64,000 nt of DNA, taken from positions 124,001-188,000 of the forward strand of contig JALGZK010000003.1 in assembly GCA_025774935.1 (NCBI GenBank). The letters run 5' to 3'. Source of the DNA: a bacterium. Lineage in GTDB: Bacteria > Joyebacterota > Joyebacteria > Joyebacterales > Joyebacteraceae. Under the pieces are notes generated by a model. The model searched no databases, was not told where the DNA came from, and saw only the letters and a program-made list of their open reading frames with translations. Positions within the stretch are counted from its first letter, which is position 1; every line of letters begins with the position of its first letter. Positions 37,692-47,209 of this stretch are shown here, piece by piece. The translations under genes and the position numbers were made by a program.

Positions 37692-39353
37692 CTAGCCGGC
37701 TTCTCCCCTGCCGCGCCGGAGCTTCCCGAGGATCTCACCCACCCCAGACCTCACCATGTCCCACGTCTCGACGATCTGTCCCCGCGCGGTGAACCACGCC
37801 GCCCCGAGGTAGACGGCCGCGGCGAACGCGGAGGCGCCCACAAGGACGCCGATCCGCGGACCGAGAGTCGACGGGACGTCGAGCTGGACGATCCATCGCC
37901 CGAGGTAGTAGAGCGCGACCGCCATGACCGCCGTCGCCGCCGCCGTGCCACCGAACGCCTTCATGAGCGTTTTGAACCGCCCCTTCATGAGCACCGGCGG
38001 AAGCAGGATCAAGAAGAGAACGAGCTTGAACACGTGCGAGACCGACGTCGAGAGCGCGATGCCCGCGTGCTGGAAGCGGTCGAGGAACACGAAGATGAGC
38101 CCGACCTTGACCCCGAGCCTGACGAACCCCGCGATGACCGGCGTCTTCGTGTCCTTCATCGCAATGAACGCCGAGATCATCGTCGTCGTGAGGCCGAGCG
38201 CCCAGATGGTCGGCGAGTAGAGGAGGAGGGCGGACACCGTGTACGCGACGGACGTCTCGTCGAACGCTCCCCGCTGGAAGACGACGCGAACGAACGGCTC
38301 GCCCAGCATCGCCATGCCGACCGAGATCGGGAAGAGACTGAAGAACACGATCCTCATCGAGGTGTGGAGGCGGTCGGCGAGGAGCTCCGTCTCTCCCCGA
38401 GCCGCGAGTCTGGAGTAGAACGGGAAGAGCACGGTCCAGAACGCGGCGACGAGGACCTCCCTCGGGAGGTCGATAAGTCTGAGCGCGTAGGAGAGCCCGG
38501 AGATGCTGCCCTCGGCCAGGCCCGACGCGAACACGCGATCGATGACCTCGTCGAGCTTCGCCCCGGCCATGCCGATGAAGAGCGGAAGCCCCAGCTTGAG
38601 CACGCCCCAGAACATCTGGTTCCTGAAGTCGATGCGAACCCGGATGTGCTTCCGGTACCTCCAGAGGATCGGAGACTGAATGAGGAAGCTCGCGACCGAC
38701 GTCGCGATCGTTCCGAAGGCCATCGCGCGGATGCCGTAGCGCGCCGTGAAGAACAGGGCGACGCACATCATGATGACGTTGCTCGCCGGGTGGGTGAGCC
38801 CGGGCAGGACGAAGCTCCCGTACACGTGATGGACGTTCCGGAGCGTCCCGCCGACCGCGTAGAGGACGATCGTGACCGACATGATCCTGACGAGAGACGC
38901 GGCGAGCTCCCGGCTCGCGTCCCCGAATCCCGGTGCGATCAGCCCCACGAGCGACGGCGCCGCGATCCACACGGTAGTGGCGATCACGATCGACACGACG
39001 ATGAAGTTCCCCACGAACGTGCCGGCCGCGCGCCAGGCCTTCTCCTCCCCCTCCTTCTCGATGATCTCCGAGAAGAGCGGCACGAATCCGGAGCGGATCG
39101 GCGAGCGGTACCAGTGCAGGATCATCATCGGGATCGTCACGGCGACGAGGTACGCGTCCATGAGCGAGGTCGTCCCGAACTTCGACGCGACGACGATGTC
39201 CTTGAAGAGACCGAGCGCCTTTCCGACGACCGAGAGACCAATGACCCACACGGCGGACACGGCCACGCGGGCCAGCTGGCGGCTGTCGCTTCCGGTGGTT
39301 TCGGGTCCGTTCGACCCGATTCCGTTGAGCGTCTCTCCGCTCGAGTCGGTCAA
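37692..39353 (-). CDS. murJ: MurJ/MviN lipid II flippase family protein
   Basis: 553 residues with about 14 hydrophobic segments. The motif ALGLFKDIVVASKFGTTSLMDAYLVAVTIP near the N-terminus and the segment YRSPIRSGFVPLFSEIIEKEGEEKAWR match MurJ/MviN of the MOP exporter superfamily. MurJ moves lipid II across the inner membrane for peptidoglycan synthesis. The start is TTG at 39353 after GGAGGAGG, overlapping the stop of the NupP-type gene in TTGA, so the two are translationally coupled. Its place between two nucleoside permease genes has no obvious functional reason. A paralog exporting another lipid-linked precursor is an alternative. Confidence 0.82.
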   Translation of the reverse strand: MTDSSGETLNGIGSNGPETTGSDSRQLARVAVSAVWVIGLSVVGKALGLFKDIVVASKFGTTSLMDAYLVAVTIPMMILHWYRSPIRSGFVPLFSEIIEKEGEEKAWRAAGTFVGNFIVVSIVIATTVWIAAPSLVGLIAPGFGDASRELAASLVRIMSVTIVLYAVGGTLRNVHHVYGSFVLPGLTHPASNVIMMCVALFFTARYGIRAMAFGTIATSVASFLIQSPILWRYRKHIRVRIDFRNQMFWGVLKLGLPLFIGMAGAKLDEVIDRVFASGLAEGSISGLSYALRLIDLPREVLVAAFWTVLFPFYSRLAARGETELLADRLHTSMRIVFFSLFPISVGMAMLGEPFVRVVFQRGAFDETSVAYTVSALLLYSPTIWALGLTTTMISAFIAMKDTKTPVIAGFVRLGVKVGLIFVFLDRFQHAGIALSTSVSHVFKLVLFLILLPPVLMKGRFKTLMKAFGGTAAATAVMAVALYYLGRWIVQLDVPSTLGPRIGVLVGASAFAAAVYLGAAWFTARGQIVETWDMVRSGVGEILGKLRRGRGEAG

Positions 39354-40456
39354 GCAGCCTCCTCCGCTTGCGTGTCCGCGAGGGCGGCCCGCGCCTCACG
39401 GGCGGCGATCCTCCTCACGAAGATCTCGTTCCCGACAACGACGAGGATGATCGTCACCGCCTGGAGCACGAGGATGAGTTCGCGCGGCACGTCGGTGAAG
39501 ACGTCCACCTCCAGCGCTCCTGCGTTGAGCACTCCGAAGAGGAGCGCCGCGAAGAGCACCCCGAGCGGCGTGTTCTTCCCCAGAAGAGCGACCGCGATCC
39601 CCATGAAACCGATCCCGCTCGAGAAGTTGTCGAGGAAGCGGTGCCGGAACCCCATGACTTCGTTCGTCGCAACGAGGCCGGCGAACGCGCCGCTCGTGAT
39701 CATCGCAAGGACTATCGTGCGCCTGACGTTGATGCCCGCGCTCTCGGCCGCGTCCTGGTTCAACCCGACCGCCCGGACCTCGTACCCGAACGTGGTCCGA
39801 TAGAGGATGAACCACGCCACCCAGACGGCGGCGAGAGCGATGAGGATCGACGCGTTCAGGGGGTTCGCACTCGGCATCGGGATCCCCACGGCCTGGAGCG
39901 CGCCAGCGAGCCGCGGCAGGTGCCCCGACGCGATCTCCGCCGTCTGGGGCGTCATCTGCGCGGGCTCCTTGAAGATGTTGATGACGAGGTAGCTCGTGAG
40001 CCCGATCGCGATGAAGTTCATCATGATCGTGTTGATGACCTCGTGCACGCCGAAGCGCGCCTTGAGCATCCCGGGGACCGAAGCCCAGAGCGCTCCGCCC
40101 ACTGCGGAGACCGCGATCAGGACCGGCACAGCGATCCACCACGGTACCCCGGCGAGGCCGAGTCCGGCCCACGCGCAGAGGAACGACCCGATGTAGAGCT
40201 GACCCTCTCCGCCGATGTTGAAGAGCCCGGCCCTGAACGCGAAGGCAACGGCGAGCCCCGTGAAGATGAGCGGGCACGCGTTGAAGAGCACGAGGCCGAA
40301 ACCGTCGACGCTCCCGAACGCCCCCCGGAAGAGAATCGCGTAGACGCGGAACGGGCTCTCGCCGATGGCCGTGACTACGAGCCCTCCCACGAGGAAGGCC
40401 GCCGCGACCGCGACTATCGGGGACAGGACGCCCGCGTATCTGGTCCAGCGATCCAT
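39350..40456 (-). CDS. Nucleoside ABC transporter permease, NupP/YufP type
   Basis: 368 residues with about ten hydrophobic segments. LFNACPLIFTGLAVAFAFRAGLFNIGGEGQLYIGSFLCAW, VHEVINTIMMNFIA and GFMGIAVALLGKNTPLGVLFAALLFG are typical of the larger permease of the BMP/Nup family (COG4603-like). The ATG follows GAGGAG. The gene is 31 bases after the ATPase gene, and its stop overlaps the murJ start. Family members import purine and pyrimidine nucleosides. Confidence 0.88.
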   Translation of the reverse strand: MDRWTRYAGVLSPIVAVAAAFLVGGLVVTAIGESPFRVYAILFRGAFGSVDGFGLVLFNACPLIFTGLAVAFAFRAGLFNIGGEGQLYIGSFLCAWAGLGLAGVPWWIAVPVLIAVSAVGGALWASVPGMLKARFGVHEVINTIMMNFIAIGLTSYLVINIFKEPAQMTPQTAEIASGHLPRLAGALQAVGIPMPSANPLNASILIALAAVWVAWFILYRTTFGYEVRAVGLNQDAAESAGINVRRTIVLAMITSGAFAGLVATNEVMGFRHRFLDNFSSGIGFMGIAVALLGKNTPLGVLFAALLFGVLNAGALEVDVFTDVPRELILVLQAVTIILVVVGNEIFVRRIAAREARAALADTQAEEAA

Positions 40457-40487
40457 CGATCTCCTCTTCCGGCTCCCCGCAGCAGCC

Positions 40488-42071
40488 TCAGCTCCCCGCC
40501 CGACCTCGCTGCGGCGCTCCGGCCGCGCGCGGGGGCGCGGCCTGGCTTTCGCTTCGTCCGGCTCCGGCCCCGGTCATGTGGAGACCGAGCTCCTCCTCGC
40601 CGACCGCGTCTCCGTCGAACGTCGCGACGATCGCGCCCCGGTACATGACAGCGATCCGGTCGGAGAGCGTCATGATCTCGGAGAGCTCTGCGGACACGAG
40701 GAGCACAGCGGCGCCGGCGTCCCTCATGGAGAGGAGGCTCGTGTGCACGAACTCGACTGCGCCGATGTCGACGCCACGCGTTGGCTGCGACGCCACGAGG
40801 AGGGCCGGCTCGCAGTCGAACTCGCGCGCGACGATGAGCTTCTGTTGGTTCCCGCCGGAGAGGTTCGCGGCCTCGGTGGCGGGATCGGCCGGCCGGAGGT
40901 CGTGTTCCTCGATGAGCCTCGCGGCGTGATCGTTCATCTCGTCGAGGCAGAGACGCCCCAGCCGCGAGAACGGCTCGCGGTGCTGTCGTCCGAGCACGAG
41001 GTTCTCCGCGATCGTGAAGTCGAGAACGAGCCCGCGCGCCTGACGGTCTTCCGGGATGTGGGCCACCCCGAGGTCCCGGATGTGTCTCGGCGAACGGTTC
41101 GTGATGTCGGCGCCGTTCAGCGTCACCCGACCGGACGACGCCCTCCGCAGACCCGTGATGATCTCGACGAGCTCCGTCTGCCCGTTGCCCTGGACGCCTG
41201 CAACTCCGAGGACCTCCCCGGAGCGGATCTCGATGTCGACGTCCCGCAGGACCTCGGTCCCCTTCCGCCCGGCCGCCGAGAGCCCGCTCACGGAGAGCAC
41301 CGTGTCGCCGGGGCTGCCCTCTTCCTTCGTGACCCGGAGGAGGACGTAACGCCCGACCATCATCTTCGCGAGCTCCTCCTTCGTCGTCTGCGCCGCGTCG
41401 ACGATGCCCGTCACGCGGCCGTCACGCATGACGGTGACGCGGTCGGCAAGTTCGATGACCTCGTCGAGCTTGTGGGTGATGAAGACGATCGTGCGACCGC
41501 TCTCCCTGAGAGCGCGGAGGATACCGAAGAGCTCGCGGACTTCCTGAGGGGTGAGGACGCCGGTCGGTTCGTCGAGGATGAGGATCCTCGCACCGCGGTA
41601 GAGGACCTTGACGATCTCGACCCTCTGCTCGAGGCCGACCGAGAGGTTCTCGATGAGCTCGTCCGGGTCGAGCTCAAAGCCGTACTCGCCGGAGAGCGTT
41701 TCGACGCGTTCGCGCGCGGCCGCCGCGTCGATCACGACACCCCTAGTCGGCTCCTCGCCGAGGATGACGTTCTCCGCGACGGTCAGCGTGTCGACGAGCA
41801 TGAAGTGCTGGTGGACCATTCCGACGCCGGCGCGGATGGCGTCCGCCGGGCGGTGCCGGACGAGCGGCTTCCCCTCGAGCCGCACCTCACCGGCGTCCGG
41901 AGGAACGAGCCCGTAGAGGACCTTCATGAGCGTCGACTTGCCCGCGCCGTTCTCGCCGACGATGGCGTGTATCTCGCCCTCGCGGACGTCGAGGTCGACG
42001 CGGTCGTTCGCGAGAACGCGCGGGTACCGTTTGGTGATCCCGCGCATCTCGATCGCGTTCGTCTCCGGCAT
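40488..42071 (-). CDS. Nucleoside ABC transporter double ATPase, NupO/YufO type
   Basis: 527 residues with two ABC domains in tandem. The first has Walker A GENGAGKST (about 39-47), MVHQHFMLV, signature LSVGLEQRVEIVKVL and Walker B ARILILDEPT. The second (about 260-500) has a degenerate Walker A, GVQGNGQTEL, signature LSGGNQQKLIVARE and LLVASQPTRGVDIG. A degenerate second site is usual in RbsA/NupO-type ATPases. It belongs with the BMP lipoprotein 24 bases upstream and the permeases downstream. The last 30 residues are Ala/Gly/Arg-rich and probably disordered. Confidence 0.9.
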   Translation of the reverse strand: MPETNAIEMRGITKRYPRVLANDRVDLDVREGEIHAIVGENGAGKSTLMKVLYGLVPPDAGEVRLEGKPLVRHRPADAIRAGVGMVHQHFMLVDTLTVAENVILGEEPTRGVVIDAAAARERVETLSGEYGFELDPDELIENLSVGLEQRVEIVKVLYRGARILILDEPTGVLTPQEVRELFGILRALRESGRTIVFITHKLDEVIELADRVTVMRDGRVTGIVDAAQTTKEELAKMMVGRYVLLRVTKEEGSPGDTVLSVSGLSAAGRKGTEVLRDVDIEIRSGEVLGVAGVQGNGQTELVEIITGLRRASSGRVTLNGADITNRSPRHIRDLGVAHIPEDRQARGLVLDFTIAENLVLGRQHREPFSRLGRLCLDEMNDHAARLIEEHDLRPADPATEAANLSGGNQQKLIVAREFDCEPALLVASQPTRGVDIGAVEFVHTSLLSMRDAGAAVLLVSAELSEIMTLSDRIAVMYRGAIVATFDGDAVGEEELGLHMTGAGAGRSESQAAPPRAAGAPQRGRAGS

Positions 42072-42095
42072 TCCTCGGCGCCTCCGGGGGCGGGA

Positions 42096-43106
42096 CTACT
42101 CCTTCGGGACGATGATCTCGCCGGCCACGATCGCCGCCTTCGCTTCCTCCACTCTCGCGATCATCTCGTCGGTGATCATGTCCTCGTTGTACTGGTCGAC
42201 GGCGTAGGCGATGCCGTCGTCCGCGAGACCGAACTCCCTGAGGCCTCCCTCGAAAATCCCCTCGAGGGCCGACTGGACGATCCTGTAGACGGCGTTGTCG
42301 ACGCGCTTGACCATGCTTGTGAGCACGTTCCCGGGAGCCATGTAGTTCTGGTTCGAGTCGACACCGATCGCGTACCTGTTGACCTCCTTCGCCGCCTCGA
42401 TCACTCCGTTCCCGGTGCTGCCGGACGCGTGATAGATGACGTCGACGCCGCGTCCGTACTGAAGGAGGGCAAGCTCCTTGCCCTTCGCCGGATCGGCGAA
42501 CGCCTGCGGCGTCGTTCCAGCGTACGCGACGGTCGTGGAGATGCCGGGGGTCACGTACCGCGCACCCGCGATGTATCCCGCCTCGAACTTGTGGATGAGC
42601 GGGATGTCCATCCCGCCCACGAACCCGAGCCGTCCGGTCTCCGTGTACATCGCCGCGAGCACGCCGACCAGAAACGACCCCTCCTCCTCGCGGAACGTGA
42701 GGCCGGCCAGGTTCGGAGGGAGCGTCTCATCGGGCCGCGCGTCGAAGTCGACGCACGCGAAGCTGACGTTCGGGTAGTCGACGGCCACCTTCCTCATCGC
42801 CTCGCTGAAGAGGAACCCGACTCCGATGATGACGTCGTAGTCGGCCTGCGCGAGCTTCCTGAGCCCTGTCTCCCGGTCGGCGTCCTGTCCGGGCTCGAAC
42901 TCGGTGTGCTCGACGCCGAAATCGTCGGCGGCGCGGAGGAGACCCCGGTAGGCCGAGTCGTTGAACGACTTGTCGCCCTTCCCACCCACGTCGAAGACCA
43001 TGCCGACGCGGAAGGCCCCGCTGCCGCCCCCCTCGCGCGTGGCGTTGCATCCTGCGGCGAACGCGACGACGAGGACCGCGAGCAGGAGCGCTGTGGCTTT
43101 CATCAT
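42096..43106 (-). CDS. BMP-family nucleoside-binding lipoprotein
   Basis: 336 residues with lipobox AFAAGC (Cys about 20). MVFDVGGKGDKSFNDSAYRGL is the BmpA/PnrA/Med signature; NVSFACVDFD, GFVGGMDIPLIHKFEAGYIAGA and VIYHASGSTGNGVIEAA are also typical. PnrA and Lactococcus BmpA bind purine nucleosides, so this is the likely binding protein of the Nup-type transporter. AAAGGAG precedes the ATG, which overlaps the stop of the MFS gene in ATGA. A second in-frame ATG follows directly and is also possible. Confidence 0.88.
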   Translation of the reverse strand: MMKATALLLAVLVVAFAAGCNATREGGGSGAFRVGMVFDVGGKGDKSFNDSAYRGLLRAADDFGVEHTEFEPGQDADRETGLRKLAQADYDVIIGVGFLFSEAMRKVAVDYPNVSFACVDFDARPDETLPPNLAGLTFREEEGSFLVGVLAAMYTETGRLGFVGGMDIPLIHKFEAGYIAGARYVTPGISTTVAYAGTTPQAFADPAKGKELALLQYGRGVDVIYHASGSTGNGVIEAAKEVNRYAIGVDSNQNYMAPGNVLTSMVKRVDNAVYRIVQSALEGIFEGGLREFGLADDGIAYAVDQYNEDMITDEMIARVEEAKAAIVAGEIIVPKE

Positions 43107-44392
43107 CTGCCGTTCTCCTTTCCTCTATATAGAGGGGCGACTAAGGCCGGCTTCCCGGCAAGCTCCTCCCGGGACGACTCCGGGCGTGCCCCTGGCGCGG
43201 CCTCGTCCTCCGGCGTCTCTTCGATGTACCGGAGCGAGCCCGACACCTTCGCGCGGCGCATCACGAACAGATACCCGACGAACCCCGCGACGACCACTAG
43301 AGAACCACCCTTGAAGACGAAGTCAAGCCCGAAGATGCCTTCCAGGAACCCCCCGCCCAACGGTCCCAGGATGAGTCCGATGCTCATGCCCGTGTTGTAG
43401 ACCGCCATCATCGTGCCCATGCCGTTGAAACGCCTGCCGCACTGGGTCGCCATCGCGAGTCCCGCCGGGAACCCGAGCGCGCCGGCGGTCCCCGTGGCGG
43501 CCTGGAGGAAGAAGAGCGACGTGATCGACTGGCAGTACGGGATCGCGAAGATGACCGCGGCGCTCGCGATGATGCCGACGCCCATGAGGAACGGTCTCGA
43601 AACGCGGTCCGCCAGCCGCCCGAACGGGATCTGCAGGAGCCCCGCCAGCAGGATGTTCGTCGCGAGCAGGACGCCGATCATGGAGAGGGACGCCCCGCGC
43701 GACTCCGCGACGAACGGGAGGAACGGGATGACGACGCCGCGCCCGAACGAGACTACCGTGCGGAAGAGGAGGAGGGCGATGACGACCGGCTGCGCCAGGA
43801 GCACGCTCACCGGAACTCGCTTCTTCCAGCGCTCCTTGTGGACGCCGAGCTCCGGCAGGAACAGAAGAACGAGCAGGAACGACGTCGCCGCGAGCGTGCC
43901 CATCACGATGAACGGCGCTTCCATCCCCAGCCGGTCCGCGAGAGGGCCGCCGAGGAGCGGACCGATGCCGAACGCCAGGAAGAGGGAGACCGTGAAGGTC
44001 CCCATGTACGTCCCTTCCCGCCCCTTCGGCGAGATCTCGCCGATGTACGCCTGCGCGATGGGGATGACCAGTCCGGCGGAGGCCCCGTGGAGCGCCCGCA
44101 CAAGGATGAGCTGGCCCGCGGTCTCGACCCGGAGATATGCGAGGGAGAAGAGCGAGAGGATCGCGAGGCCGACCGCGAGGAAGACCTTCCGCCCGCGCTT
44201 GTCCGAGAGCCGGCCGATGAACGGCGTCAGTACCAGACGCGCCATCGAGAAACCGGAGAAGATCATCCCGAGGGCGATCCCGGCAGCGCCCAGGTCGCGG
44301 GCATAGAGCGGCAAGAGAGGGCCGATGAAACCGACCCCCATCGTCGACGCGAAGACCGCTATGAAGAGGACGATGTAGACCCGTCTGTGCAC
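43103..44392 (-). CDS. MFS transporter, 12-TM drug/metabolite type
   Basis: 429 residues with about 12 membrane helices and the motif A sequence GRLSDKRGRKVF after helix 2. GTG start with a modest CAGGA seven bases upstream. The closest resemblance is to TetA/MdtG-like drug:H+ antiporters. The gene lies between adenine deaminase (67 bases upstream) and the BMP lipoprotein (4-base overlap), so export of a purine breakdown product or uptake of a purine base are both possible. Sequence alone does not fix the substrate. Confidence 0.78.
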   Translation of the reverse strand: MHRRVYIVLFIAVFASTMGVGFIGPLLPLYARDLGAAGIALGMIFSGFSMARLVLTPFIGRLSDKRGRKVFLAVGLAILSLFSLAYLRVETAGQLILVRALHGASAGLVIPIAQAYIGEISPKGREGTYMGTFTVSLFLAFGIGPLLGGPLADRLGMEAPFIVMGTLAATSFLLVLLFLPELGVHKERWKKRVPVSVLLAQPVVIALLLFRTVVSFGRGVVIPFLPFVAESRGASLSMIGVLLATNILLAGLLQIPFGRLADRVSRPFLMGVGIIASAAVIFAIPYCQSITSLFFLQAATGTAGALGFPAGLAMATQCGRRFNGMGTMMAVYNTGMSIGLILGPLGGGFLEGIFGLDFVFKGGSLVVVAGFVGYLFVMRRAKVSGSLRYIEETPEDEAAPGARPESSREELAGKPALVAPLYRGKENGR

Positions 44393-44459
44393 GGTCGGTT
44401 CCTGGAGTAGTCGGCGAGAGGAGCCGGCAAGAGGTGCCGCGGCGCCGCGCGCCGCGTCT

Positions 44460-46178
44460 CTAGACGAACAGATCCGTCAGCTCGAACTCGTTCACGTCGA
44501 AGAGGCCCTTGTCGGTGACCTTGAGCTCCGGGATGACCGGCAGCGCGAGGAACGACATTGCCATGAACGGATCGGCCAGCTTCGAGCCCAACCGTCTTGC
44601 CGCCTTCCTCACCGTGTCGAGTCCCTCGACGACCTCGGGCAGCGTCCCTTCGGACATGAGCCCGGCGATCGGCAGCGGCAGCCCGGCGATCAGCTTCCCG
44701 TCTCGAACGACGGCGAGTCCGCCACGCATCTTCGAGATCTCGACCACGGCGGCCATCATGTCCTCGCTCGACGTTCCCACGACGACGATGTTGTGGGAGT
44801 CGTGGGCGACGGAACTCGCGATGGCGCCCTTCTTGAGACCGAATCCCCTCACGATGCCGTGTCCGATGTTCTCGCTCGCGAGGTGTCGCTCGACGACCGC
44901 GAGCGGGAGGAGATCGCGCTCGGTGTCCGCGACGACGCGCCCGTCCTCGACCTTCGGTGCCGCGACGCTCGCCTTGGTCACGATCTGGTCCGGTACGAGG
45001 TCGATGACCTTGACCCGCTTCCCCTTCGCGGGGATGTCGAAGTCCTCGGGCGCGAGCCACTTGATGTTGATCGAGCTCCGGAGGGTGATCTCCGGCATGC
45101 GGGGCCTCGGAACGACCATCTCCCCGTTCTCAGCCACCACCTTCCCGCTCTTCAGGACCATCTTCACGTTGAACCGCTTCAGGCTATCCACGACGACGAG
45201 GTCCGCGGCATACCCGGGCGCGATCGCCCCCAGGTCTTTGAGGCCGAAGTACTGCGCCGTGTTGATCGTCGCGAGTCTGATGGCGGAGACGGGATCGAGG
45301 CCCTCCTTTACTGCCATCTTGACCATGTGGTCGATGTGGCCCTTCTCCAGGAGGTCCTTCGGATGCCGGTCGTCGGTGACGAAGAAGCAGCGTGACAGGT
45401 TCTCGCAGGTGACGGCCGGCAGGAGGTCCAGCAGGTTCTTCGTGACCGAGCCCTCGCGGATCATGATGTACATGCCGAGCCTGAGCTTCTCGATGACCTC
45501 GTCGATCGCCGTGCTCTCGTGGTCCGACGTCACGCCGGCCGCGACGTAGGCGTTCAGGTCCTTGCCCGTGAGGCCCGGAGCGTGGCCGTCGATCCTCTTC
45601 GACTTGTCTTCGGTCATGGAGATCTTGTCGAGGAGCCCCTCGTCCTCTCGCAGGACGCCGGGGTAGTTCATCATCTCCCCCAGACCGAGGACCCACTTCT
45701 CCCGGAGAAGCGGGTAGAGGTCGAACCCCCTCAGGTTCGCGCCGCTCGTCTCGAACTTGGTTGCCGGAACGCACGACGACAGCATGACGAAAATGTTGAC
45801 CGGACTGTACTTGCTGGAGTTCAGGATGTAATGGATCCCCTCTAGTCCGTGGACGTTCGCGATCTCGTGGGGGTCGCAGACGACGGAGGTCGTGCCGCGT
45901 GGCACCACCGACCTGGCGAACTCCTGGACCTTCACCATCGTGCTCTCGACGTGCATGTGGCCGTCGATGAGCCCCGGCAGCACGAACGCCCGGCCGAGGT
46001 CCATCTCCTTCTTGCCGCTGTACTCCCCGATCCCGACGATCCTCTCCCCCCAGATGGCGATGTCGGCCGGGTACACCTCGGCCGAGAAGACGTTCACGAC
46101 ACGCCCGTTCTTGATGACGAGCTCCGGCTGGATCTGTCCCCTCGCCGCCCTGATGATCCTCGTCATTCCCTCTTTCAT
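44460..46178 (-). CDS. ade: Adenine deaminase
   Basis: 572 residues, the normal size for Ade (EC 3.5.4.2; adenine to hypoxanthine plus ammonia). Metal ligands are visible in PGLIDGHMHVESTMV (about 68-82). CDPHEIANVHGLEG, GLGEMMNYPGVL and GHAPGLTGKDLNAYVAAGVTSDHE follow, all hallmarks of Ade. The C-terminal part has VAHDSHNIVVVG. GGAG precedes the chosen ATG by seven bases; an internal ATG five codons in (MTRII) is an alternative. The gene is 13 bases after carbamate kinase. It would feed adenine into the hypoxanthine/xanthine route used by the hydroxylase subunits of the same operon. Confidence 0.93.
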   Translation of the reverse strand: MKEGMTRIIRAARGQIQPELVIKNGRVVNVFSAEVYPADIAIWGERIVGIGEYSGKKEMDLGRAFVLPGLIDGHMHVESTMVKVQEFARSVVPRGTTSVVCDPHEIANVHGLEGIHYILNSSKYSPVNIFVMLSSCVPATKFETSGANLRGFDLYPLLREKWVLGLGEMMNYPGVLREDEGLLDKISMTEDKSKRIDGHAPGLTGKDLNAYVAAGVTSDHESTAIDEVIEKLRLGMYIMIREGSVTKNLLDLLPAVTCENLSRCFFVTDDRHPKDLLEKGHIDHMVKMAVKEGLDPVSAIRLATINTAQYFGLKDLGAIAPGYAADLVVVDSLKRFNVKMVLKSGKVVAENGEMVVPRPRMPEITLRSSINIKWLAPEDFDIPAKGKRVKVIDLVPDQIVTKASVAAPKVEDGRVVADTERDLLPLAVVERHLASENIGHGIVRGFGLKKGAIASSVAHDSHNIVVVGTSSEDMMAAVVEISKMRGGLAVVRDGKLIAGLPLPIAGLMSEGTLPEVVEGLDTVRKAARRLGSKLADPFMAMSFLALPVIPELKVTDKGLFDVNEFELTDLFV

Positions 46179-46191
46179 GGCATCGCTCCGG

Positions 46192-47145
46192 TTACGCCCC
46201 GCTCACCTGCCTCGTGATCCGCGTCCCGGTCTCTCCGTCGAGCGCGCGACCGATCGACTCGGGGTTCGTGATGATGACCTCGTCTCCGCCCCCCTCTATG
46301 AACGCGACCCCCGCGAGGATCTTCGGACCCATACTCCCCGCCGGGAAGTGCCCCTCTTCGTGATAGCGGCGCGCGCTGTCGACCGTGAGCTCGCGGAGCC
46401 ACGTCTGGTTCTCGGCTCCGAAGTTGAGCGCGACGCGCTCGACGTCGGTCGAGATGATGAGGAGATCGGCCCCGATGTCGTTCGCGAGGAGCCGCGAGGC
46501 GTGGTCCTTGTCGATCACCGCCTCGACGCCCCTGAGCTTGCCGTCCTCCTCGACCACGGGGATGCCGCCCCCGCCGACACCGATCACCACGCACCCGGCG
46601 GCGAGCAGGGCCTTGATCGCGTCTGCCTCGACCACGCGCGTCGGCATGGGCGAGGGCACAACGCGACGCCACCCGCGGTTCGCGTCCTCGACGACGTTCC
46701 ACCCCTCCTCCAGCTCCTTGCGCTCCGCTTCCTCCTGAGTGTAGAAAGGCCCGATCGGCTTCGAGGGACTCGCGAATGCCGGGTCGGCGCGATCGACGAC
46801 CGTTTGCGTCACCACGGTGACGACGGTCCTGTCCACCCCGCGTGCGCGGAGCTCGGCGCCGAGCACCTGCTGGATCATGTAGCCCATGCCGCCCTGCGAG
46901 TCGGCCCCGCAGGTGTCGAGCGGGAGCGGGGGAAGCACCGTCGTGGCGAGCTCGGCCCGCAGGAGGATGTTCCCGACCTGCGGTCCGTTCCCGTGCGTCA
47001 CGACGACGTCGTACCCCCTCGCGATCATATCGGCGATGTGCCGGCTCGTCTCCTTCGCGTTCGCGAACTGCTCGGGGATGGTCCCTCGCTGTCCTGCCTT
47101 GGTGATCGAGTTCCCCCCGATCGCGACGACTGCCAGTGTTCCCAT
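46192..47145 (-). CDS. arcC: Carbamate kinase
   Basis: 317 residues from MGTLAVVAIGGNSITK; AGGAGAGG lies about ten bases upstream, and the in-frame extension upstream has no family similarity. VVTHGNGPQVGNILLR, CGADSQGGMGYMIQQ, GVGGGGIPVV and SMGPKILAG are ArcC motifs. In catabolism the enzyme transfers phosphate from carbamoyl phosphate to ADP, giving ATP, CO2 and ammonia. Its place directly after two carbamoyltransferases and before adenine deaminase argues for energy recovery from purine-derived ureido groups, as proposed for YqeA in E. coli. Confidence 0.93.
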   Translation of the reverse strand: MGTLAVVAIGGNSITKAGQRGTIPEQFANAKETSRHIADMIARGYDVVVTHGNGPQVGNILLRAELATTVLPPLPLDTCGADSQGGMGYMIQQVLGAELRARGVDRTVVTVVTQTVVDRADPAFASPSKPIGPFYTQEEAERKELEEGWNVVEDANRGWRRVVPSPMPTRVVEADAIKALLAAGCVVIGVGGGGIPVVEEDGKLRGVEAVIDKDHASRLLANDIGADLLIISTDVERVALNFGAENQTWLRELTVDSARRYHEEGHFPAGSMGPKILAGVAFIEGGGDEVIITNPESIGRALDGETGTRITRQVSGA

Positions 47146-47209
47146 GAACTGCTGCCTCTCCTGCAATTGATGGTGGCCGGCCGCCCGGGGCGGCTGCCGG
47201 TCCCTCGCG

